NCBI GenBank assembly: GCA_017561665.1
Contig: JAFZBQ010000034.1
Span: 37,509 to 101,508 of the forward strand
Direction: 5' to 3'
DNA: 64,000 bases
DNA from: Bacteroidales bacterium
Lineage (GTDB): Bacteria; Bacteroidota; Bacteroidia; Bacteroidales; UBA932
In this document: positions 53,612-62,476 of the stretch, in pieces
Numbering within the stretch: the first letter of the stretch is position 1
How the letters are laid out: the number at the start of each line of letters is the position of its first letter
Position numbers and translations under genes: made by a program
Notes under the pieces: generated by a model
What the model was told of the DNA's origin: nothing
The model's input: the letters and a program-made list of their open reading frames with translations, nothing else
Database searches by the model: none

Positions 53612-54877
53612 ATGGCCTTTGTGGGGTTATGCGACTGCAACAACTTTTTTGTTAGTTGCGAAAGGGTGTTCCGTCCCGATCTGGAGCGGAAGCCGGTAAT
53701 GGTTCTCTCCAACAACGACGGTTGCATTGTGGCCCGCAGCAACGAGGTCAAGGCGCTGGGCATCAAGATGGGGACACCGCTGTTCCAGGTCCGCGACCTG
53801 GTCAAAAAGCACAACATCGCCGTGTTCTCTTCCAACTATCAGCTTTACGGCGACATGAGCGCCCGGGTGATGAACATCCTGCGGCAGGAGGTGCCAGACA
53901 TCGAGGTATATTCTATAGACGAGGCCTTTCTGAATCTGGAAGAAATGCCCCTGGATACCCTCCAGCCCTTTGCCCGCCGCCTTTCTGCCCGGATCCGGCG
54001 CGAGGTGGGGATACCTGTCAGCATCGGGGTGTCCCCCACCAAGACGCTGGCCAAAATTGCCAGTAAGCTCTGCAAGAAATACCCGAAACTGCAGGGCGGC
54101 TGCCTGATGTACCGCAAGCAGGATGTAGAAAAGGTGCTCGCCACCCTCCCCGCCGGCGACGTATGGGGCATCGGCCGCCGCACCAACGCCAAGCTAAAGG
54201 CGCTGGGTGTGGAAACGGCGCTGGACTATTACAATATGAAGCAGGCGGAGGTCTACAGCCTTTTTACCGTCACCGGCCTGCGTACCTGGAAAGAGCTGCA
54301 CGGCGAAGCGTGCATCGGCTTCGAAGATGTCCAGCCCGACCGCCAGACGGTGTGCATCTCCCGCTCATTCGCCAAGGAAATGACCACCCTGGAAGAGCTG
54401 GACGCCGCCATTTCTACCTTCACCGGCAAGGTGGCTGAAAAACTGCGGAAGGACCACCTCTGCGCCCAGCAGATGAGCGTATTCATCCTCACCAACCGCT
54501 TTCGCGAAGATGCGCCGCAGAACTATCAGATAAAGAATACCCTGTTCGAGGTGGCCACCGACGACACCCTGGAGATGTCGGAGCGGGCGGCGCAGTGTCT
54601 CAAACAGATATTCCGCCGAGGCTACGCCTACAAGAAGGCGGGGGTTATGTGCACCCGGCTGGTGCCCAAGCGCGGCGTCCAGGCCTCCTTCCTGGACACA
54701 ATAGACCGCGACCGCCGCGCTTCTCTTATGGACACCATAGACGCCATCAACAAAATCGAGGGTAACTACACGGTGCGGCTCGCCTCCCAGGGCGAGATGG
54801 ACCAGTTCTCTGCCCGCACGATGACCTCGAGGAGGTTTACCACCAATTGGGACGAGATTATGGAGGTTAAGATATGA
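53612..54877 (+). CDS. umuC: Translesion DNA polymerase V catalytic subunit UmuC
   Basis: 421 residues from the ATG giving MAFVGLCDCNNFF; earlier in-frame codons overlap umuD. Y-family palm motifs are the first Asp in LCDCNNFFVSCE, NNDGCIVARS, and YSIDEAFL with the Asp-Glu pair; then thumb, finger and little-finger regions. Error-prone bypass synthesis with UmuD'. Overlaps the next gene by 4 bases. Confidence 0.95.
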   Translation: MAFVGLCDCNNFFVSCERVFRPDLERKPVMVLSNNDGCIVARSNEVKALGIKMGTPLFQVRDLVKKHNIAVFSSNYQLYGDMSARVMNILRQEVPDIEVYSIDEAFLNLEEMPLDTLQPFARRLSARIRREVGIPVSIGVSPTKTLAKIASKLCKKYPKLQGGCLMYRKQDVEKVLATLPAGDVWGIGRRTNAKLKALGVETALDYYNMKQAEVYSLFTVTGLRTWKELHGEACIGFEDVQPDRQTVCISRSFAKEMTTLEELDAAISTFTGKVAEKLRKDHLCAQQMSVFILTNRFREDAPQNYQIKNTLFEVATDDTLEMSERAAQCLKQIFRRGYAYKKAGVMCTRLVPKRGVQASFLDTIDRDRRASLMDTIDAINKIEGNYTVRLASQGEMDQFSARTMTSRRFTTNWDEIMEVKI

Positions 54878-55419
54878 ACGATATTCCAGTCATAATCACC
54901 CGCCGACGGACAAGCCGCATCACCATCCGTATCACCAAGGATGGCCAGGTTCGGGTATCGGCACCCCGGCTCGTACCCCGTTCCACCATAGAAAAGTTTG
55001 TAGCGGAACACCGCGACTGGATAGAAAAACATCTGGACAAGACCGCGGCGCGACAGCAAAAACGGGAGGAATTCTACGCCGGGCTGGACATTTCCACGCC
55101 CAAACTCCGCAAGGAGGCGGTCGGCAAACTGGACGCAATAGTGGCTCCACTGGTAGAGAAATATTCAGAGCAGATGGGCGTGAAGCCCTCCGGCATATTC
55201 TACAGGGCCACAAAAAGCCGCTGGGGCAGCTGCAACGCCAAGACCCGCCGCATCAACTTCAGCTTGTATCTTCTGCTCCTTCCCGACTGGTGTATAGAGC
55301 ACATAGTCGTACACGAGCTGGCCCACCTGAAAGAGCCCAACCACGGACCGCGGTTCTACGCCATTATGGACAAGTATTTTCCCCGCTGGAAAGAGGCCAG
55401 AAAAGAGACCGCCATTTAG
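54874..55419 (+). CDS. YgjP-type M48-like metallopeptidase (DUF45)
   Basis: 181 residues. Zinc motif HELAH in VVHELAHLKEPNHGPRFY, with KSRWGSCNAKTRRINFSLYL before it, as in YgjP/SprT-like proteins. Cytoplasmic. Function is not established; a DNA-repair or housekeeping protease role is suggested only by its 4-base overlap with umuC. Confidence 0.85.
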   Translation: MNDIPVIITRRRTSRITIRITKDGQVRVSAPRLVPRSTIEKFVAEHRDWIEKHLDKTAARQQKREEFYAGLDISTPKLRKEAVGKLDAIVAPLVEKYSEQMGVKPSGIFYRATKSRWGSCNAKTRRINFSLYLLLLPDWCIEHIVVHELAHLKEPNHGPRFYAIMDKYFPRWKEARKETAI

Positions 55420-55429
55420 CTTTTTTTGT

Positions 55430-55437
55430 TACCTTTG
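55430..55437 (+). promoter_or_regulatory. -7 promoter box of the alarmone gene pair
   Basis: TACCTTTG fits TAnnTTTG, 19 bases before the ATG at 55457, preceded by a TTTTTTTG run. Confidence 0.55.
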
Positions 55438-55456
55438 AGAGATTAATGCGTTAATT

Positions 55457-56551
55457 ATGAGCACACAGTCCCTCGAACCCCACACGCAGCAGCTGATAGA
55501 GCAATATCGCAGTCTGCTGCCGGTTTACACAAAGATGGCGGAGGTTATCCCGGAAAAGCTCAGAGGCTTCTTTGGCGAGGCCGGCCTGATTGTGGCTGCC
55601 CTGGAGCACCGCGTCAAGACAGAAGAATCGCTGGTCGGGAAACTGAATCTTAAAGGGGGCAAATATCAGAGCATCTTTGATATCACCGACATCGTCGGGC
55701 TGCGTGTCATAACCTTCTATATAGACGACGTAGACAAGGTCGCATCAGTCATGGAGCGTCTGTTCGAGATTGACTGGGAGAATTCCGTAGACAAGCGCAA
55801 GGCCCACGAAGCCGACAGTTTCGGCTATCTTTCTCTCCACTACATCTGCCGTATTCCCGAATCGGCCTATTACGACCCCGAACATCCCGAGCTCAACAAG
55901 ATCCGCTTCGAGGTCCAGATGCGCACCCTGCTGCAGCACGCATGGGCAAATATGAACCACGACACCGGCTACAAGAGCGGGGTGGATATTCCCAAGGTAT
56001 ACGTGCGCAACCTCAGCCGCCTGGCTGGTTTGCTGGAGATTGCCGACGACGAATTCAGCCGCATACGCCGGGAGTTGGCCGACTACCGCCGCCACGTAAA
56101 GCAACTTGTGGCATCGGGTAATCTGTCGGAGGTGCCGCTGGACGGCGATTCTTTCCGCAGCTATCTCGCCATTCATCCTTTCGATCCCCTCAACCGCCGC
56201 ATCGCCTCGCTCAATCAGGCAGAAATACAGGATGTGGATCTGTCCATCTTCCTGACGGTGTTCAAGGCGCTGGGCTTCGAGACGCTCGGCGACATAGACA
56301 AAATGATAAAGGAGTTCTCTGATGCGGCATATCAGATAGCCTGCTTCCAACTGGGCCTGACCGACATCGATATTCTCGCGTCATCACTCGCTCCGCAGAA
56401 TCTCTGCACCGCCTACATCCTTAAGAAGGGCGGCGGCCGCTTGGGCCTGAAGATGATGCTGGACGCCCTCAACGGCGTCTCGGAAAGCAACGCCGCTATG
56501 GCCGACTTTCTTTTAGAGCAGAGCAAGGATTTACCGTTCATGAATCAGTAA
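55457..56551 (+). CDS. RelA/SpoT-domain (p)ppGpp synthetase, stand-alone
   Basis: 364 residues. The nucleotidyltransferase core includes GKYQSIFDITDIVGLRVITFY, SFGYLSLHYICRIP, and RFEVQMRTLLQHAWANMNHD, the block with the catalytic Glu and Gln/His of alarmone synthetases. It has no HD hydrolase and no TGS/ACT domains; the C-terminal 150 residues are a helical extension of unknown role. The next gene encodes a separate HD hydrolase. A small alarmone synthetase of an extended type is the best description. Confidence 0.88.
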   Translation: MSTQSLEPHTQQLIEQYRSLLPVYTKMAEVIPEKLRGFFGEAGLIVAALEHRVKTEESLVGKLNLKGGKYQSIFDITDIVGLRVITFYIDDVDKVASVMERLFEIDWENSVDKRKAHEADSFGYLSLHYICRIPESAYYDPEHPELNKIRFEVQMRTLLQHAWANMNHDTGYKSGVDIPKVYVRNLSRLAGLLEIADDEFSRIRRELADYRRHVKQLVASGNLSEVPLDGDSFRSYLAIHPFDPLNRRIASLNQAEIQDVDLSIFLTVFKALGFETLGDIDKMIKEFSDAAYQIACFQLGLTDIDILASSLAPQNLCTAYILKKGGGRLGLKMMLDALNGVSESNAAMADFLLEQSKDLPFMNQ

Positions 56552-56553
56552 CT

Positions 56554-57183
56554 ATGGCAAACAATCCTCTCAATACCGATCTTCTGGACCGCGCAATAGT
56601 ATTTGCCGTCCGCGCCCACGCCGGCACCGAGCGCCGCGGGAAGGGTTTTCCGTATATCGTCCATCCTATGGAGGCGGTATCGATAGTGGCCACCATAACC
56701 TCCGACCAGGAGCTGCTGGCCGCCGCCGCGCTTCACGACACGGTAGAAGACACCGATGTCACTGTAGATGAAATCCGCAGCGAATTCGGGGATCGGATTG
56801 CAGCTTTGGTTGCGGACGAGACGGACCGGATTCCCGGTCAAGCCGGGAATGACCACGGAAAGGCCGGGAATGACATTAAAGCCGGTTTCGAGCGTCCTAC
56901 AGAAGAAGCGAGCTGGCACAGCCGCAAACAGGCCGCCATCAGCCGCCTGTCAAGCGCCTCCCGCGACGCCAAGATTGTGGCGTTGGGCGACAAACTCTCC
57001 AATATGAGGGCAATCGCCCGCGATTATGCAGTGCAGGGCGATGAAATCTGGAACCTGTTCCACGTTACCGACCGCAGCGAACACGAATGGCACTACCGCG
57101 GCCTGGCCGATGCCCTTCGCGAACTTTCCGGCACTTTCGCATTCCAGGAATTCGAACATCTCATAAACCAAGTATTCGACTAG
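56554..57183 (+). CDS. HD-domain alarmone hydrolase-like protein with repeat insertion
   Basis: 209 residues. MESH1/SpoT-type HD core: His22, GFPYIVHPME (His37), HDTVEDTDVT (His61-Asp62, Glu65-Asp66) and LGDKLSNMRAIARD with the later Asp. It starts 2 bases after the synthetase gene, so synthesis and hydrolysis are encoded side by side. Residues about 93-112 (IPGQAGNDHGKAGNDIKAGF) are an insertion from the dispersed palindrome element between LVADETD and SWHSRKQAAI. The start ATG at 56554 directly follows the upstream stop. Confidence 0.88.
   Translation: MANNPLNTDLLDRAIVFAVRAHAGTERRGKGFPYIVHPMEAVSIVATITSDQELLAAAALHDTVEDTDVTVDEIRSEFGDRIAALVADETDRIPGQAGNDHGKAGNDIKAGFERPTEEASWHSRKQAAISRLSSASRDAKIVALGDKLSNMRAIARDYAVQGDEIWNLFHVTDRSEHEWHYRGLADALRELSGTFAFQEFEHLINQVFD
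56830..56885 (+). repeat. In-frame palindrome element inside the HD hydrolase gene
   Basis: ATTCCCGG-TCAAG-CCGGGAAT (56830-56850) followed by GACCACGGAAAGG and a second CCGGGAATGAC. The plan matches the copies after efp and in the ComEA-like gene. It adds about 20 residues without breaking the frame. Confidence 0.8.
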
Positions 57184-57185
57184 CA

Positions 57186-58016
57186 ATGGACCCCATAAAG
57201 ATATCTTTAAACGACTATGTCCTTTCCGGAGGCGGAGCCAACGGCGAGAGCTACGACCACAGGCAGGACCCGGAGGTAATGCTAAAACTCTACTTCCCCG
57301 GCAAGATTCAGCAGCCGCTGGACGAGATGCTGCTCGCCCGTAAAGTATTCGATATGGGCATCCCCACCCCGGAGCCGGGCGAATATGTGGTAACGGAAGA
57401 CGGCCGCTACGGCATCCGTTTCCGCCGCATAATGGGCAAGAAGTCCTATTCCCGTGCCACTGCCGACAATCCGGAGAAAGTGCGGCAGTATGCCTGTGAA
57501 TTTGCACAGATGTGCCTGCAGCTCCACTCTACAGTGGTGGACACCTCCCAGTTCGAGAACGTCAAGAGCCGCTATTTCCGTCTTTTGGAAGAGAATCCGT
57601 TCTTTACAACTGACGAAAAAGATAAAATCGGCCGCTTTATCTCCGACACTCCCGACGAGCAGACAGCCATCCACGGCGACCTGCAGTTCAGCAACGCGAT
57701 ATTCGCCGGTGACAAGCGCTATTTCATTGACCTTGGCGACTTCTGCTACGGCAATCATCTGTTTGACGTAGGTATGGTATACTTGTGTTGCAACCTAAGT
57801 CCGGAACCTTTTATTCAGGAGACTTTCCACATGTCCAAGTCCCTGGCGATTGAATTCTGGCGCAACTTTGCCCCCGCTTATTTTGGCGCCGACAGGCCGT
57901 TGAAGGATATCGAAGAAGAAATCATGCCGTACGCAGGCCTCAAGACGCTGATCATTGAGCGCGACATGGGCGCACCTCAACCCATTTTCAGAGCTGCCCT
58001 CAAATCTGTTTTATGA
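57186..58016 (+). CDS. Kinase-fold phosphotransferase (APH-like)
   Basis: 276 residues from the ATG giving MDPIKISLNDY. Catalytic loop HGDLQFSNAIF and the metal-binding IDLGDF some 15 residues on are those of aminoglycoside/choline-kinase-type enzymes (resembling the TIGR02172 group). The conserved Lys of the N-lobe is probably in VMLKLYFPG. Small-molecule or protein substrate unknown. Overlaps the SpoIIE-like gene by 4 bases. Confidence 0.8.
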   Translation: MDPIKISLNDYVLSGGGANGESYDHRQDPEVMLKLYFPGKIQQPLDEMLLARKVFDMGIPTPEPGEYVVTEDGRYGIRFRRIMGKKSYSRATADNPEKVRQYACEFAQMCLQLHSTVVDTSQFENVKSRYFRLLEENPFFTTDEKDKIGRFISDTPDEQTAIHGDLQFSNAIFAGDKRYFIDLGDFCYGNHLFDVGMVYLCCNLSPEPFIQETFHMSKSLAIEFWRNFAPAYFGADRPLKDIEEEIMPYAGLKTLIIERDMGAPQPIFRAALKSVL

Positions 58017-60154
58017 AAAAGAAGGACAATATAAACTACTCCATATTCAAGCGCTCTACCTGGGCCGGATTGATGCTGGTACTGGTGGCCGCCCTCACTC
58101 TTGAGGCCACATCCCTCATTCAGTTCTACTTCTCTCAAAGAGAGCTGGCAAAAGAGGCCACCAACAGGGCCGAAACCCAGCTGGAGGTGAGCAAGAACAA
58201 GATTATGGGAGTAATCAGCCAGGCAGAGGCGGCGGTGCGCAACAGCGTATGGATTGCCCAATGGGCCCTGCGCCATCAGGACAGCATTCCCAACATCAGC
58301 ACCCGCATAGTATCGGACAACCCCGTGATAATGGGCTCTACAATGGCCCTGGTCCCCGGGTTCAGCAAAGAATTTCCGCTCTACTCTCCCTACGTATACC
58401 GGAATATAGACAACTCCCTGGATACCACATCCCTGGCTTCGGCAGAATACGACTATCCCCATCAGGAGTGGTTTGTCAAACCTATCGAGATTGACGACGG
58501 ATACTGGTCTGAGCCCTATATCGATACCGGCGGCGGAGAGATACTGATGACCACCTTCTCCGAGCCCATCAAGGACAGGGAAACGGGCAAAACTGCCGCC
58601 GTACTTACCGGAGACATTTCACTCGACTGGTTGTCGGAGCTTATTGGCGACATTAAGATTTATCCCAACGCTACCGGTATGGTGCTCAGCAGAACCGGCA
58701 ACTGGATGGTTAACAAGGGGAACGGGGAGTTTAAAGAACTCAAGCAGCTGATGCTCACCGGAGAGTCCGGCTCTACCAGACTTAATATCAACGGCAACGA
58801 CAGCTACATTTATTATGCTCCGATAGAGCGCACCGGCTGGTCTATGTGCATAGCCGTCCCAAAAGATGACATCTTTGGGGATATCCGTAAGCTCGGAACC
58901 TGGATCACATTGCTCCAGCTGCTGGGCCTGGCGATGCTCATCTTCATACTCCGTTCACTGCTTCGCAACCAGGCCAAATACAGAAGCCTCAACGAACGCG
59001 AAAAAGTCATAGAGAACGAGCTCCACATCGCCCGCAACATCCAGATGTCTATGATTCCCAAGACATTCCCTCCCTTCCCGGAGAGGCACGATCTGGATAT
59101 GGCGGCCGACATCGTACCGGCAAAGGAGATAGGCGGTGACCTGTACGATTTCTTCATCCGCGGCGAGAAGCTCTTCTTCTGCATCGGCGATGTCAGCGGC
59201 AAGGGCGTGCCCGCCGCACTGGTAATGGCGGTCACCAGAAGTGTTTTCCGTTCCGTAGCCACCCACGAAGAAAACCCGGGGAAGATTGTAACCAACATGA
59301 ACGACAGTATGGTTGACGTCAACGAAAACAATATGTTCGTCACCTTCTTCTGCGGCGTACTGGATCTGACAAACGGCCACCTGCGCTACTGCAATGCCGG
59401 TCATAACCCCCCGTTGACCCTCACCGACGCCATCCGCACCCTGCCGGTAGAGGCAAACCTGCCGCTGGGCATAATACAGGGATTCGATTATGTTGAGCAG
59501 AAAACCGTCCTTAAATACGACGATGCCATTTTCTTCTATACCGACGGCCTGTCAGAGGCGGAAAACAAGTCACAGGAGCAGTTCGGCGTTATGCGCATCA
59601 AAGAGGCCCTGCACGGCAGAAAGAGGTCCGAGATGCACCTGAAAACCATTCAGGCCGAGGTCGGCAAATTCGTTGGTGACGCCCCCCAGAGCGACGACCT
59701 CACAATGCTGTTCATCCACTATCTGGGAGAGTGCCGGCAGAGTCCTGCCCGGCACAGCATCACCCTCACAAACAAGATCGGGGAGATCTCAAAAATCGAG
59801 GATTTCATTAACGGAATCGCCACCGACGTAAACCTTGATAAGAGTGTCGCAAGCAAAATCAACCTCGCAATCGAAGAGGCGGTGACCAACGTAGTGAAGT
59901 ACGCCTATCCGGACGATACCGTCGGCACAATCGATGTCAGCGCCGTGGGACAGCCCGGCCTGCTGACATTCACCATCGCCGACAGCGGCACCCCGTTCGA
60001 CCCGACGCAAAATCCCGAACCCGACTTGCAGGCCTCCGTCCAGGAGCGCCCCATAGGCGGCCTCGGCATACATTTGGTGCGAACCATAATGGACTCCGTC
60101 CAATACGAATACAGAGATGGAAAGAACATACTTACCTTGACAAAAAATATCTGA
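58013..60154 (+). CDS. SpoIIE-type phosphatase with extracytoplasmic sensor and anti-sigma-kinase-like ATPase
   Basis: 713 residues. Membrane helix at about 17-38, a dCache-like sensor (about 40-305), a second helix (about 308-330), a PP2C/SpoIIE phosphatase (about 345-575; GGDLYDFF, GDVSGKG, DGLSEAEN, SDDLTMLF), and a C-terminal RsbW-like GHKL ATPase (about 590-713; N-box EEAVTNVVKYA, ADSGTPFDP, GGLGIHL). Phosphatase and kinase are fused in one chain. The STAS protein encoded 4 bases downstream is the expected substrate. Confidence 0.93.
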   Translation: MKKKDNINYSIFKRSTWAGLMLVLVAALTLEATSLIQFYFSQRELAKEATNRAETQLEVSKNKIMGVISQAEAAVRNSVWIAQWALRHQDSIPNISTRIVSDNPVIMGSTMALVPGFSKEFPLYSPYVYRNIDNSLDTTSLASAEYDYPHQEWFVKPIEIDDGYWSEPYIDTGGGEILMTTFSEPIKDRETGKTAAVLTGDISLDWLSELIGDIKIYPNATGMVLSRTGNWMVNKGNGEFKELKQLMLTGESGSTRLNINGNDSYIYYAPIERTGWSMCIAVPKDDIFGDIRKLGTWITLLQLLGLAMLIFILRSLLRNQAKYRSLNEREKVIENELHIARNIQMSMIPKTFPPFPERHDLDMAADIVPAKEIGGDLYDFFIRGEKLFFCIGDVSGKGVPAALVMAVTRSVFRSVATHEENPGKIVTNMNDSMVDVNENNMFVTFFCGVLDLTNGHLRYCNAGHNPPLTLTDAIRTLPVEANLPLGIIQGFDYVEQKTVLKYDDAIFFYTDGLSEAENKSQEQFGVMRIKEALHGRKRSEMHLKTIQAEVGKFVGDAPQSDDLTMLFIHYLGECRQSPARHSITLTNKIGEISKIEDFINGIATDVNLDKSVASKINLAIEEAVTNVVKYAYPDDTVGTIDVSAVGQPGLLTFTIADSGTPFDPTQNPEPDLQASVQERPIGGLGIHLVRTIMDSVQYEYRDGKNILTLTKNI

Positions 60155-60158
60155 CAAT

Positions 60159-60461
60159 ATGGAAATAATCATCACTAAAGAGAACAAAGAAGTCATCGCT
60201 TCCCTCAAAGGCCGGCTGGATACTCCCGCATCGCTGGAAATTGCAAAGGATATAGAATCACTCAAAGGCGAAGCCGGCGGCACTGTGATTCTGGATTGCA
60301 GCGAGATGTCATACATCTCCAGTTCCGGACTGAGGCTCTTTCTATCACTGCGCAAAGCGGCTGCAGAGAAGGGCGGCAAAGTCATAATCCGCAATATTTG
60401 CGATGACGTCCGCAGCGTATTTATGATGACGGGATTCCTCAATCTGTTTGACATTCAATGA
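60159..60461 (+). CDS. STAS-domain anti-sigma factor antagonist
   Basis: 100 residues. Single STAS domain (SpoIIAA/RsbV type) with the phosphorylatable Ser in the MSYISSSGLR loop. It starts 4 bases after the phosphatase/ATPase gene and overlaps the antiporter start by 4 bases. Expected to be dephosphorylated by the SpoIIE module and phosphorylated by the RsbW-like module. No partner sigma factor of the sigma-B type is in view, and Bacteroidota usually lack one. Confidence 0.93.
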   Translation: MEIIITKENKEVIASLKGRLDTPASLEIAKDIESLKGEAGGTVILDCSEMSYISSSGLRLFLSLRKAAAEKGGKVIIRNICDDVRSVFMMTGFLNLFDIQ

Positions 60462-61942
60462 TTCCACTGTCGATCTTTTCGGTCAATCTGCTGAGCGAGA
60501 ACATGCTGTTGCTGTTCTCGATTCTGGTGTTCGCCGCCATCCTGGTGATGAAGGTCGGATCCAAGTTCGGCATTCCCTCCCTGCTGCTGTTCCTGCTGCT
60601 GGGTATGGTTGCCGGAGGTGACGGCATAGGCGTCCACTTCGAAGACTACGGCAGTGCCGAATTCATCGGCCACCTTGCGCTGACCATCATCTTGTTCACC
60701 GCAGGACTGGAGACCTCCCTGGCAGAGACAAAACCGGTGCTCAGGCAGGGCACGCTGCTCTCCACGGTGGGAGTGCTGCTCACGGTGCTCTTTTCGGGAT
60801 TGTTCATCTACCTGATATTGGGCAAACTATACGGCGCCTCCATTCTGGGATGTTTCCTTCTGGCGGCCATCATGGGCTCTACCGACTCGGCGTCGGTGTT
60901 CTCCATTCTCCGCGACAAGCGTCTGCACCTGAGGGAACATCTCGGCCCGATGCTGGAGCTGGAATCAGGTAGCAATGACCCCATGGCCTACACCCTGACA
61001 ATCATACTGGTAAAGATTATCTCTACTGCCAGCGTTGCAAAGGGCAGCGCGTGGAGCATGATCCTTTCAGGCATCGGCATCCTGGCACTGCAGATTGTGG
61101 TGGGTGTGGCGGTCGGCCTGGCGGTCGGTTTTGCGGCAAAATGGATTCTTGACAAGCTGCATCTGCCCGGCATCGCCCTGTATTCCATCCTTATTCTCAG
61201 CATCGGCTTCTTTGCCAACGGCATCGCCGGCATACTGCACGGCAACGGACTGCTGGCCCTCTACATCGCCGCCATCATCATCGGCAACAAGGCCAAACTG
61301 CCCCGGCGCAAAGAGATTCTGGTGTTCTTTGACGGAATGACGTGGCTGATGCAATTGCTCATGTTCTTGATGCTGGGTCTGCTGGCCCGTCCGTCACAAA
61401 TGCTGCCGGTGGTGCTTCCCGCCCTTTTAATCGGTGCATTTCTGATGCTTGTGGCCCGGCCGGCCGGCGTACTGCTGTGCCTGCTGCCCTTCAAGAAGCT
61501 CCCCTTCAAGGCCAAGATATTCACCTCCTGGGTTGGGCTCAAGGGCGCCGGTCCCATCCTGTTTGCTATCACTCCCGTTCTGGCCGGCCTGGAAGGTGCC
61601 TCCCAGATGTTCAACATAGTGTTCATAATAACCCTCTTCTCCCTGCTGGTACAAGGAATGACGCTGGAACCGGTGGCCCACGCCCTGCGCCTCAGCTATG
61701 ACGAAGACCCCAAGGCCGAGACATTCGGCATGGAAGTACCCGAGGAGATGGGTATGCTGCGCGACCACACCGTCACCGCAGAAGACCTTGAGAAAGGTCC
61801 CACGCTTCGCGACATGAAACTGCCCCACGGCATCCGCGTAATGATGGTCCGCCGCGGCGAATCGTTCCTGGTTCCGCACGGCAGCATGGTCCTTGAAGAG
61901 GGCGACCGGCTCGTAATTATTATGGGAGATTCCGACGATTAA
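60458..61942 (+). CDS. K+/H+ (or Na+/H+) antiporter, CPA1/CvrA-NhaP2 type
   Basis: 494 residues. About 12 membrane helices (up to about residue 390) and a C-terminal TrkA-C/RCK-C-like regulatory part (about 405-494, ending VLEEGDRLVIIMGDSDD). Transport core residues lie in GSTDSASVFSILRD and LESGSNDPMAYTL, with the ND pair. Its start overlaps the STAS gene by 4 bases, so transport may be co-expressed with the partner-switch pair. Confidence 0.9.
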   Translation: MIPLSIFSVNLLSENMLLLFSILVFAAILVMKVGSKFGIPSLLLFLLLGMVAGGDGIGVHFEDYGSAEFIGHLALTIILFTAGLETSLAETKPVLRQGTLLSTVGVLLTVLFSGLFIYLILGKLYGASILGCFLLAAIMGSTDSASVFSILRDKRLHLREHLGPMLELESGSNDPMAYTLTIILVKIISTASVAKGSAWSMILSGIGILALQIVVGVAVGLAVGFAAKWILDKLHLPGIALYSILILSIGFFANGIAGILHGNGLLALYIAAIIIGNKAKLPRRKEILVFFDGMTWLMQLLMFLMLGLLARPSQMLPVVLPALLIGAFLMLVARPAGVLLCLLPFKKLPFKAKIFTSWVGLKGAGPILFAITPVLAGLEGASQMFNIVFIITLFSLLVQGMTLEPVAHALRLSYDEDPKAETFGMEVPEEMGMLRDHTVTAEDLEKGPTLRDMKLPHGIRVMMVRRGESFLVPHGSMVLEEGDRLVIIMGDSDD

Positions 61943-61943
61943 C

Positions 61944-61951
61944 TATATTTG
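61944..61951 (+). promoter_or_regulatory. -7 promoter box before the small exported protein gene
   Basis: TATATTTG fits TAnnTTTG, 18 bases before the ATG at 61970. Confidence 0.55.
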
Positions 61952-61969
61952 TTGTAAATAACAACCACA

Positions 61970-62476
61970 ATGAAACGATTCATCACATCCATCGCCCTTA
62001 TCGTTCTGTCAATCGCGGCTGTGGCGCAAGCGTTGCCCGTTAACACCCGCAATACCGTAGCGCAAGCTCAGGGAAGAGAAAAAACATACGAGATATTTGC
62101 CTACAAGGATGCCGACGGCACTACCGGTTACTATCTCGGACTGGGCACACCGGACAACATCCCCGGCTACATCATTACATTTGACGATGTCCCCGAGACC
62201 TGCATCAAGATGGGCACCACAATAGAAGAAGCCCGCAAGAGCTTGGAAGACCTTCTGGCCTTCTTCGGCTCGGCATCCGGCACGGCCAAAAGTTTTGAGG
62301 CACGCACGGCAGTCGGCGGCAAATTGAAAGAATCGAATACCGCCAAGGCCACTCTTCAGAAGGTTTTTATGGGCGGCAGCCGTATAGAATTTGAATATCC
62401 CAGCAAAGCCTTCACCACAGTGACCTACCTCAGGCGGCACACTGTGAGAGCTCTGTTGAAATCTCTCCAGGAGTAA
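61970..62476 (+). CDS. Small exported protein of unknown function
   Basis: 168 residues. Signal peptide MKRFITSIALIVLSIAAVAQA. The mature part is mixed alpha/beta (KTYEIFAYKDADGTTGYYLGLG; RIEFEYPSKAFTTVTYL) and not a family I recognise. Single gene with its own -7 box; converges with nrdG, whose stop is adjacent (1 base). Confidence 0.75.
   Translation: MKRFITSIALIVLSIAAVAQALPVNTRNTVAQAQGREKTYEIFAYKDADGTTGYYLGLGTPDNIPGYIITFDDVPETCIKMGTTIEEARKSLEDLLAFFGSASGTAKSFEARTAVGGKLKESNTAKATLQKVFMGGSRIEFEYPSKAFTTVTYLRRHTVRALLKSLQE

Noticed and set aside
52363-53835. A 490-codon open frame on the minus strand
   Set aside because: It is antisense to trpS, umuD and the start of umuC, which are all clearly recognised.
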